From Lientehia hominis (lineage in GTDB: Bacteria; Bacillota; Clostridia; Lachnospirales; Lachnospiraceae), in NCBI RefSeq assembly GCF_021044755.1, contig NZ_JAJNOR010000004.1, positions 186,001 through 250,000 on the forward strand: 64,000 nt of DNA, read 5' to 3'. A model generated the notes under the pieces. The model was not told the DNA's origin, made no database searches, and was given only the letters and a program-made list of their open reading frames with translations. Positions within the stretch are counted from its first letter, which is position 1. Every line of letters starts with the position of its first letter. The position numbers and the translations under genes are program-made. Shown here piece after piece: positions 1-6,107 of this stretch.

Positions 1-275
1 GTTTTAATGGTTTCTTTTTCATGAATTGCCTTATTTAAATTATCTTCTCCGTAACTAAGAAGCTTTCCCAGTAAGAGATTGGCAAGTATAGTTAAAAGCG
101 ATGTAAGATCATTAAATATAGGTAGGCTACCTCCGCTAAAAGAATTAGGTTTTATTGCGGATGTTCTTTGTATTGGAATATCATTGTCTTTATTTGTTTG
201 TATCATTGAACTGTTATTTATGTTTGAATAACATAGTACATTTGATGCATTTACTGGATTATTATTTTTATAAAT
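1..275 (-). CDS. Exon 2 (partial) of intron-split phage tail protein
   Basis: This open frame on the minus strand runs off the left edge of the window. It has no ribosome binding site and no start codon at its upstream end, and it is in phase with the upstream exon (752-1099) if the group I intron between them is removed. The predicted product of this part contains a hydrophobic stretch (LTSLLTILANLLLGKLL), as seen in phage tape-measure proteins. Its location downstream of a tail-chaperone-like gene supports a tail role. The exact 5' boundary depends on the proposed 3' splice site after the terminal G at 276. Identity as a tape measure is inferred from position, not from recognised motifs. 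Confidence 0.45.
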   Translation of the reverse strand, partial: MYKNNNPVNASNVLCYSNINNSSMIQTNKDNDIPIQRTSAIKPNSFSGGSLPIFNDLTSLLTILANLLLGKLLSYGEDNLNKAIHEKETIK

Positions 276-751
276 CAGAGCTATATTGTACTGTACAGTT
301 TAAAAATCTAACACATAGGTATAATGATAAATATACCGATATTTCAGGTGATGTGTTCACCTTAGCTCGTGACTATTCCTTTCTGAAACTGCTTTGTGAA
401 TTCCAGATTCCCATTATAGTCGATGAACGTTCCTCTGCAGGGGGATAGAGGCTTCGCTGCAGATTCCTCATACCTCAGACTTATTACTATAAACAATCCC
501 TTTCAGGTTGCCCGCCATGAAATCTATTTATACCCCTGATTTTCCATGGTTTAGTATCTGAGGGTTAACGAGTTACCCTGTTCGCAATATCAGACGAAAC
601 ACATTTTTTACATGTGCCAGTTTCGGTTGTTTTCTATGCAATCTCTTGTCTGAAGAAATTATATCTTATACAGACTCGTTCCGCATTACTGCCAGATTGC
701 AGCGGGCATTCTGCTAATAACAGTCGGAGAGGAGCATTTTTAAAACCTCTC
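276..751 (-). ncRNA. Group I self-splicing intron (about 476 nt) in a phage tail gene
   Basis: Read on the minus strand, the conserved group I core elements occur in order. P is GGCGGGCAACC (about 510-530). Q is AATCTGCAGCGAAGCC. A P6 hairpin CCTCT/AGAGG follows. R is GTTCATCGACTATAA and S is AAGGAATAGTCACG (about 368-383). R and S give a perfect P7 (GACTAT with ATAGTC), and a P9-like hairpin AGGTG/CACCT follows. A P1 helix can form between exon end GCGGGU and the internal guide GCCCGC, with the expected U-G wobble at the splice site (752/751). The best in-phase 3' site is after G276, where a short P10 (exon AUUU with guide GAAU) is possible. No homing endonuclease ORF is present. The core assignment is firm; the exact ends are inferred. 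Confidence 0.72.
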
Positions 752-1099
752 ACCCGCATTTTGAAGTGAACTATTTTGATGAATTTGTATAGGAGATTGA
801 TCTTCAAAAAGTGTGGAGATTCTACGAGTCTCTTTTGGGAGTTTATTTATTATGTTTAATAAACTATAAATATCATTAGTTGAACCTGCAGTTTGAAGGC
901 CAGAAGAATAGCTGTCGTAAGCCTGCTGACCAAGTTTAAAAAAGGTTTTTTTAAGATTGTTAAAGTCTATTCCCTTTGTATCAAAATCTAGTTTTATCTT
1001 AAATGATTGAGAAGAGAATTTGTCCAGCTGTTGCTGAAGTTTATCTATTTCTATAAGTTTATTCAGTTCGGTAGTGACTCCTGTACGATAATCACTCAT
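752..1099 (-). CDS. Exon 1 of phage tail protein (tape-measure candidate), interrupted by group I intron
   Basis: The exon has 116 codons, starting at an ATG preceded by AAAGGAG and ending in phase at ...GCG GGT, where the intron begins. Without splicing the frame reads three more codons (ERF) and stops, which gives a misleading 119-aa product. The N-terminal half is rich in Leu, Lys and Gln with coiled-coil character (KLIEIDKLQQQLDKF), as at the start of tape-measure proteins. It lies just downstream of the tail-chaperone-like gene 1165-1812, the usual position for a tape measure. No diagnostic motif is visible, so the name rests on context. Confidence 0.55.
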
Positions 1100-1164
1100 G
1101 GTTTATCATACTCCTTTCTGAAAAGTTATGATAAATAATCATACTTTTTACGTTAATATATGAT

Positions 1165-1812
1165 TCAGCTGACTTGCTTTTTGGTATTTATGTCCGTATT
1201 TGATTTCAAACCATATTTTGTCATATGTTCCGCAAGCTTCTCCAGATCAAAATTAAGCTCACTCATTTTTTTTATGATATCGGCTTTTTCTTCGAGAGTG
1301 AACTTTGCTTCTACCTTATTGGAGTTTTCTACTTTTTCTGCCTGAGCTTTGGCCAGGCGTTCCATTTCCTTGACAGCTTTGTTTTCAGCTTTCAGCTTCT
1401 TGATTTCTCTTTTTAGATATTCGCAGATACAGGCTTCGACAGCAGGGAAGGAATGAATCTGTGTTTGTTTTTCATATTCGATCATTTCTCCGGCATACAT
1501 TTCAATTGAAGAGACGAGGCTCCGGTTCTTTATAAAGAAACCATAGAGTTCAATGTTATCGATATAATCTGGATAATCAGGGGATTCTTCCCCGTCTTCT
1601 GGAATCAGGATCAGTCCATCCGTCAGCTTGCTGTAGAACAGTCCGACGAGAGCCCTTTCCGCTTGGGTGGGCAGATAAATCTGCTGATGGTTTTCCGGTG
1701 TATCCCCGGAAATAGAAACAAAGGCGTTCTGCGCGACGATTCTGGCATACATTTCGATTTCGGAAAATGTAAGATTTTTTTTCAGCATTATCTTATCAAA
1801 ATTCACATTCAT
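1165..1812 (-). CDS. Phage tail assembly chaperone-like protein
   Basis: This 215-aa protein starts at an ATG with a good GGAGG site 7 nt upstream. Its second half (about residues 130-205) is strongly charged and predicted coiled coil, rich in Lys, Glu and Ala (KREIKKLKAENKAVKEMERL). I do not recognise a specific family. The tail assembly chaperone role is inferred from size and from its position between the tail-tube gene and the tape-measure candidate, where such chaperones are conserved in phage gene order. It is preceded by a terminator (1852-1876), so it probably has its own promoter. Confidence 0.4.
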   Translation of the reverse strand: MNVNFDKIMLKKNLTFSEIEMYARIVAQNAFVSISGDTPENHQQIYLPTQAERALVGLFYSKLTDGLILIPEDGEESPDYPDYIDNIELYGFFIKNRSLVSSIEMYAGEMIEYEKQTQIHSFPAVEACICEYLKREIKKLKAENKAVKEMERLAKAQAEKVENSNKVEAKFTLEEKADIIKKMSELNFDLEKLAEHMTKYGLKSNTDINTKKQVS

Positions 1813-1851
1813 GATAAATCCTCCGGGATTAAATTATAAGTTGATAAAAGA

Positions 1852-1876
1852 AAAAGACCGCCTGTTCCGGCGGCCT
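1852..1876 (-). terminator. Intrinsic terminator downstream of the small XRE gene
   Basis: On the minus strand GGCCGCC pairs with GGCGGTC across a GGAACA loop, and TTTTTCTTTT follows. It separates the XRE gene (1928-2134) from the tail chaperone gene, so the XRE gene ends its own transcription unit. Confidence 0.75.
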
Positions 1877-1927
1877 GGGCTAAGATATTGGGTTTTATTG
1901 GTTCTTTTATGGGCAATCCTATCCTGT

Positions 1928-2134
1928 TTAGTCAAGCGAGAATATATCTTCAATTGTCACATTTAAAGCTTTTGCCAGCTTCAGCGCAGTGACAATGGAA
2001 GGATTCGCAGTATGACCGTTTTCAATATTGCTGATGATACTGCGTTTCACACCGGATTTGATCGCGAGTTGCTGTTGACTTAAGTTACTGTCCCACCTCA
2101 ATTGCTGTAATTTGTTTTTCATAGATTCATACAC
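1928..2134 (-). CDS. XRE-family HTH transcriptional regulator, small
   Basis: This 68-aa protein is almost entirely one Cro/CI-type helix-turn-helix. LSQQQLAIKSGVKRSIISNI spans the two HTH helices, followed by ENG and a conserved C-terminal helix ending ALNVTIEDIFSLD. It lacks an effector domain, like the small YgzD/Rok-less repressors of Firmicute mobile elements. It lies inside the tail region as a separate unit, flanked downstream by a terminator, so it probably controls an adjacent decision gene rather than structural proteins. The start could be the ATG four codons further in. Confidence 0.85.
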   Translation of the reverse strand: MYESMKNKLQQLRWDSNLSQQQLAIKSGVKRSIISNIENGHTANPSIVTALKLAKALNVTIEDIFSLD

Positions 2135-2297
2135 CGCTTTTATCTGATAGTAGTTGAAAGTAATAAAGTTTTATATTTTAACTAATATTATCATAGAAAG
2201 CTGTATGAATTGGGTACGACTTTTTGAAGAGACGGCTGTAATAAAGGAGCTGCGAGAGCCGTTGTATATTAATAGGGTATTTTTTTAGGCGTAAGTT

Positions 2298-2543
2298 CTA
2301 TTCGGATGTGCAATCCGGAGAAGCCGAAAACTGTGTTTTCAAAGCCATAAGAAGCTCTTCAATGGTTTTTCCTGATTTTTTCAGTTCCTTATTCAGTTTT
2401 ATAAGATCTTCTTTTTCTTTTTCATCTAAAAGTATTTCCAGCTGTCTTTTTGTGTCGTTCAGTTCTTTTTCCTTTGAGAGGATGAGCTTTTGTGTGGCTT
2501 CAATCTTTTCTTCCAGAGTATAGTTCTTTTTTCCTCTTGGCAT
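2298..2543 (-). CDS. Small coiled-coil protein of phage/mobile element origin
   Basis: This 81-aa protein starts MPRGKKNYTLEEKI, with GGAGG 9 nt upstream. That makes this ATG preferable to the one 17 codons upstream. Residues 10-60 are a continuous Lys/Glu/Leu-rich helix (ATQKLILSKEKELNDTKRQL), predicted coiled coil, followed by a short SGKTIEELL motif. Proteins of this shape (basic PRGKK start, coiled coil, SGKTI/EELL end) are frequent in Firmicute conjugative elements and prophages and have no assigned function. No membrane or catalytic features are visible. Confidence 0.7.
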   Translation of the reverse strand: MPRGKKNYTLEEKIEATQKLILSKEKELNDTKRQLEILLDEKEKEDLIKLNKELKKSGKTIEELLMALKTQFSASPDCTSE

Positions 2544-2631
2544 CTTTCCTACCTCCATTACTATAAGATATTCTGGTATTGTCCAGTTTATCATTCATTT
2601 CAGAAAAAAGTGAGAGAAAAGAAGAAGAGCA

Positions 2632-2887
2632 TCATCGAATCATCCACCCGGTATCATACTCTCTCCATTTTTTAAAGAGAAGTACAGTATCCTTTTTTAA
2701 GAAAATAAAGACGATTTTATCGTCAAAGCCTGGTTCTACCCATAAAGGAAAAACATTTTGAGACATATAATAATAGGCCTGTTTTGGATTGATGATTTTT
2801 ATGGTAATTCTATCCTTGTATTTTTCTTTGATAAAAGCCTGTAAATCAAATTCCTGATTGATTTTTTTCAGTCCCTTCTGTAATCAT
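2632..2887 (-). pseudogene. Frameshifted small ORF (about 84 aa), A7 homopolymer
   Basis: From the ATG at 2887 the minus strand reads MITEGTEK and then, after a run of seven A, falls out of frame and stops. If the run were six A, the frame continues for about 84 codons through KYKDRITIKIINPKQ, MSQNVFPLWVEPGFDDKIVF and LFKKW to a stop at 2632. The long second part is clearly protein-like, but no start codon or ribosome site serves it directly. It may be a pseudogene, a slippage-decoded gene, or a base error in the run. The function is unknown. Confidence 0.5.
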
Positions 2888-2906
2888 GAGAATTGTATTA
2901 ATCGTA

Positions 2907-2953
2907 AAAAATATGGTGTACAATTGCTAATATGAATTGTACACCATATTTTT
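2907..2953 (-). terminator. Long AT-rich perfect hairpin after the tail-tube gene
   Basis: There are two perfect 19-bp arms (AAAAATATGGTGTACAATT and its complement) around a 9-nt loop. On the minus strand the hairpin is followed by a T run, 80 bp after the stop of the tail-tube gene. It is most simply a terminator for the leftward operon. The perfect 19-bp symmetry would also suit a protein-binding site. Confidence 0.6.
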
Positions 2954-3032
2954 ACTCAATACAATTCATCTGTTTCACGGAGTGTATCTCTGTGTCAATA
3001 CTGGTTGTGATCCGTAAGTGACGGATCCATAA

Positions 3033-3842
3033 TTAATATTTAATCATTTCGATCATGACAGGTGAGTCAGCTTCTCTCTGTACTTCACATTCAAAGGTCT
3101 GTACGGAGGGATCGCCCTCTGCGGCAAAACTTAAAGTAAGGCCGGAGCTCCACTTGAGAGAAGGAATGACAATCTGGAAAGATTCATCCTTTCCAGTAGA
3201 AGCATTGCGGACAACGGTATCACCGACCAGCTTATATGTGCCGGAGAAATTCTCACTGTCGATCACATAGGTCTCTGCGGTATCCGAACTCATGTAGCTG
3301 TAGTATACAATTACACGCTTACCACCAGCAGCTGCGATTCCGCCTGATCCCAGAGTAAGTACTTTTTCACTTAAAGTAGCGCCTGTCATATCCACAGGAG
3401 TACCACAGTCATCATCAGCCAGGTATACCAGGATATTGGATACCTCTTCATTAGGTTTAAATGCCAAGTTGATAGCACCGTCGGAAGAGCAAGTCAGAAG
3501 ATGACTTCCGCCCTTGTCTTTTGCAATACCGTCTACGACATCCCATTCTGTTTTCTGGCACATCTGGATGGATTTCGTGCCTGTCTTTCTGGCGAGGCCG
3601 GAAACCAGCTCCAGAGATTTGGGAGACAGGAGCGCATCCTCGATCTTCATGGTCGCTTCTTTGTTGATTTCCCATGTGAGCAGCTTGGAATTTCCTCTGC
3701 CTCCGCGGGCGTATACCTTCTCTGTCGTCACGGCGATCTCAGAGGTTTTTAAAGTATCGAACCGGATGACAGGTTTTCCTGTCGCCATATCATAGAGTAC
3801 TGCGTCTAAAACTTCCTTTGCGCCAAATTTACCATTTGCCAT
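3033..3842 (-). CDS. Phage tail tube / major tail-like protein
   Basis: This 269-aa protein starts MANGKFGAKEVLDAVLYDMATGKP behind a strong AAGGAGG site. It is beta-rich, with no membrane segments. The pattern near the start (KEVLDAVLYDMATGKPVI, FDTLKTSEIAV) followed by a GRGN turn and repeated short strands fits the tube proteins of Firmicute phages with long tails. It is the first gene upstream of the hairpin at 2907-2953 and follows the neck/completion genes (3895-5177), a conserved virion gene order. The tube assignment comes from size, composition and order; a minor virion role cannot be excluded. Confidence 0.6.
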   Translation of the reverse strand: MANGKFGAKEVLDAVLYDMATGKPVIRFDTLKTSEIAVTTEKVYARGGRGNSKLLTWEINKEATMKIEDALLSPKSLELVSGLARKTGTKSIQMCQKTEWDVVDGIAKDKGGSHLLTCSSDGAINLAFKPNEEVSNILVYLADDDCGTPVDMTGATLSEKVLTLGSGGIAAAGGKRVIVYYSYMSSDTAETYVIDSENFSGTYKLVGDTVVRNASTGKDESFQIVIPSLKWSSGLTLSFAAEGDPSVQTFECEVQREADSPVMIEMIKY

Positions 3843-3894
3843 TTGAATATCCTCCTTGAAATAGATGGAGACCGGATGAGACCGGCCTGTTAGA

Positions 3895-4686
3895 TTATGG
3901 TTTCTTTATTTTTGTGAGCCAGTGCTGCATATGAAGCTCTTCGCTTTTTGCACCAGCCAGCAAAGCTTGTATATTTACGTGATAATCATCCATTATCTTC
4001 AGTCGGTTAAACTGATTATTGAACTGGTAGATGTCATATTTATCATAGACATCCTGAAGAGGAAGGTGTTCCGCCTCTGCAAAGATACTGATCAGATCTG
4101 CCATCGAAAGGCCTTCATTCTCGTCACTTCCTACATTGGATTTTAGTTTACTGACTTTTTCTCTTAATTTTTTTCGCCTTTCCAGCAGGGATTTTGTCCT
4201 GGCGTCGGCGGGGTTTTCCTCATTCCAGTCTTCGGAATCGGTCAAACAGAACCGCTCCCGGATAATTTCACGAAAACTACCGTAATTGTGGCTCCCCAGG
4301 ATGAAAAAATCATCCGGTTCATTGCCAATGATGAAGCCTGAGTCCAATTGAAAAATAACATGTTTACGGAAAAGAAGTTCCAGAAATACGGGAATAGAAA
4401 TCCATAGAGGAGTATCTTCAAAGTTTTCTGGCAGAATTCCTGCCTCCATTTGTTTTTGTTCCCGGTATAAGTTAAATGCCATCATCAGATAGGTAGACGG
4501 CGTTATGTTTTCTGGGAGAAGCGCTCTTGTTTTTTCATCGTCCATACATAAGATTCCGATGATGCTCTGGGCCTTTGAATATCCGAAATCCACCATTTTT
4601 CCCAGTGATATTTTATATATGGGGTGGTTTTCAAAATAGAGTTCGCTACCTTTGAGAAGCCGGTGTTCCAAATCCGTCTTGTTCAA
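3895..4686 (-). CDS. Phage structural/assembly protein, unknown
   Basis: This 263-aa protein probably starts at the TTG at 4686, overlapping the stop of the upstream gene (TTGA) with AGGCGG 7 nt before it. Residues about 155-200 are a basic helical linker (LLERRKKLREKVSKLKS). The C-terminal part (SMADLISIFAEAEHLPLQD and FNRLKIMDDYHVNIQALLAG) looks like the compact helical domain found in phage assembly chaperones. It is translationally coupled to its neighbour, so the two products are probably made in fixed ratio. The exact virion role is unknown. Confidence 0.55.
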   Translation of the reverse strand: MNKTDLEHRLLKGSELYFENHPIYKISLGKMVDFGYSKAQSIIGILCMDDEKTRALLPENITPSTYLMMAFNLYREQKQMEAGILPENFEDTPLWISIPVFLELLFRKHVIFQLDSGFIIGNEPDDFFILGSHNYGSFREIIRERFCLTDSEDWNEENPADARTKSLLERRKKLREKVSKLKSNVGSDENEGLSMADLISIFAEAEHLPLQDVYDKYDIYQFNNQFNRLKIMDDYHVNIQALLAGAKSEELHMQHWLTKIKKP

Positions 4687-5177
4687 ACGATCACCGCCTG
4701 ATCTGTATTCCAGGTATCGAACTCCAGGCATTTATAGGTCAGCTGTTTCCCGTAAAACCCTTCTGAAGGGGTAAAATAGGAAACGGATTCCAGCTTGAGT
4801 TTTCCGATTCCAAATTTTCCGGAACCGTTTAAAAGAGTGTCCACCGCATCTGCGATCAGATCAGGAAGTGTGGCGGCCTGGTCTTTTCCGGCCCGGTCCA
4901 TGATGCTTTGGGGGCAATAAGCCCAGACCATGACTTTCATATCCTTGTATACGAGATTCAGGGTACGCGGGATATCTACCTCCACACATAAGTATGGCTT
5001 CGCTTCTGCAGCGGGATCCGGGATGTGAAGGTAGGGAAATACATAGATGTAGTTTAGATCCTCTTTTGCCGTTTCTGCATGATAGCTGTCACCCAGCAGG
5101 TAACCTGCAATCTCTTCTGACTGGAAGATTCCGGACAGAATGTTATCTTTATAGAGGCTGATCTCATTCAAAGTCAT
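4683..5177 (-). CDS. Phage neck/tail-completion-like protein, unknown
   Basis: This 164-aa protein is best started at the ATG at 5177, which follows GGAGG and the holin stop directly (TGATATG). It is a mixed alpha/beta protein with a central YLCVEVDIPRTLNLVYKDMK segment resembling head-tail or tail-completion proteins of siphophages. It is coupled at both ends, starting 2 nt from the holin stop and overlapping the next gene by 4 nt. The assignment is by order and fold impression only. Confidence 0.5.
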   Translation of the reverse strand: MTLNEISLYKDNILSGIFQSEEIAGYLLGDSYHAETAKEDLNYIYVFPYLHIPDPAAEAKPYLCVEVDIPRTLNLVYKDMKVMVWAYCPQSIMDRAGKDQAATLPDLIADAVDTLLNGSGKFGIGKLKLESVSYFTPSEGFYGKQLTYKCLEFDTWNTDQAVIV

Positions 5178-5178
5178 A

Positions 5179-5454
5179 TCAGACACCTCCGTTTGCAGGA
5201 CCGTTTTCAATCAGCTGCTTGAACATTTGATGAAGGCCGGTGGAGGCCAGACCGCTCACTGCACCTGCAACGATGACAGAAAGACTGACCGTCCGGCTGA
5301 CTGTACATGCCAGAGCAGCCCCAATGATGCAGAGGATAGTCGGAATCCATTTGTTGTCCACGTCTTGTATCCATTTCTTCAGAATGTACCCGATGACCAA
5401 ACATGCAAGCAGCACGAGCGGGATATACATATCAGTGATAAATGTCAAATCCAT
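5179..5454 (-). CDS. Phage holin family protein
   Basis: This 91-aa protein starts at the ATG at 5454, behind AAGGAG. It is mostly hydrophobic, with about three membrane segments: VLLACLVIGYILKKW, then IPTILCIIGAALACTV, then VIVAGAVSGLASTGL. A DNKWIP motif and the terminal GLHQMFKQLIENG are features of the Firmicute phage holin 5_2/Hol44-like families. It would form lesions in the cytoplasmic membrane for endolysin release. No endolysin is encoded next to it here; the only amidase/holin pair in the window lies 28 kb away and carries a paralogous holin (33114-33449). Confidence 0.75.
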   Translation of the reverse strand: MDLTFITDMYIPLVLLACLVIGYILKKWIQDVDNKWIPTILCIIGAALACTVSRTVSLSVIVAGAVSGLASTGLHQMFKQLIENGPANGGV

Positions 5455-5595
5455 TTTAGTTCTCCTTACGATAAAGAAGGGATAGATATCCCAGTGTTCT
5501 CCCGATAGCTGCGAAGGTGGAAAAACCCAGCTCACGGAGTTTCATAGCTTCTTTTTTTGTGATCCTCAGTATGTTATATCACTCACTTTCCTTGT

Positions 5596-5940
5596 TTATT
5601 TGCCGTTTTTACCGAGACCAGAGAGCTCATCTAATTTGGCAGATTCATTAAGCTTCTGATTAAAATACCGGCTGATGGATGCCTTTGCTTTGATTTTCGG
5701 AGCGCTTTTGAGGCTATGAAACATGCCCTTGTTGATTTCCTTTGCAGGAATATAGGTACATTCCAGGCTCAGGCCCTTAAATAATTTAAGAGTCATATCC
5801 TGGTGCGGGTGCGTGGAAGATAAATATTCCACTACCAGCTGTTCCATGGAACCGAAGATGCTCCGGACTGTCGCGATATCTCGGTGTTCCATTTCCGCTA
5901 TACGGCGGATAAGCATTTCTTGTGTTATAGTCAATTTCAT
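5596..5940 (-). CDS. HU/IHF-like DNA-binding protein (divergent), phage-encoded
   Basis: This 114-aa protein starts MKLTITQEMLIRRIAEMEHR behind GGCGGTGA. The helix-turn-helix at the N terminus, a long second helix (VRSIFGSMEQLVVEYLS), a beta region and a basic C-terminal helix (PKIKAKASISRYFNQKLNE) follow the HU/IHF secondary-structure plan. Canonical HU motifs such as GFGxF are missing. SPbeta-like phages carry HU-like genes near their RNA polymerase gene, and this gene directly follows the polymerase here. The fold call is an inference from pattern. Confidence 0.45.
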   Translation of the reverse strand: MKLTITQEMLIRRIAEMEHRDIATVRSIFGSMEQLVVEYLSSTHPHQDMTLKLFKGLSLECTYIPAKEINKGMFHSLKSAPKIKAKASISRYFNQKLNESAKLDELSGLGKNGK

Positions 5941-6107
5941 TCACCGCCTGTCATAAAATATTGATTCAGGCCGCTTATGGAAGCGCAGGAATGTGCTTCC
6001 ATAGTAGAGGCCCAAATAAGATCCGATGGTTACGGGTGTTTTTCTTTTTGTTTATTTATTAAAGGACGAAGACGTCGGCCGATTTTATTTGGGGAAGAAG
6101 AGTGGAA

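Noticed and set aside
155..448. 97-aa plus-strand frame at the left edge
   Set aside because: It lies opposite the intron and exon 2, has no ribosome site and odd composition.
276..751. Group II intron reading of the left-edge structured region
   Set aside because: The catalytic domain V and the usual 5' GUGYG context were not found, whereas P, Q, R and S with a perfect P7 fit a group I core.
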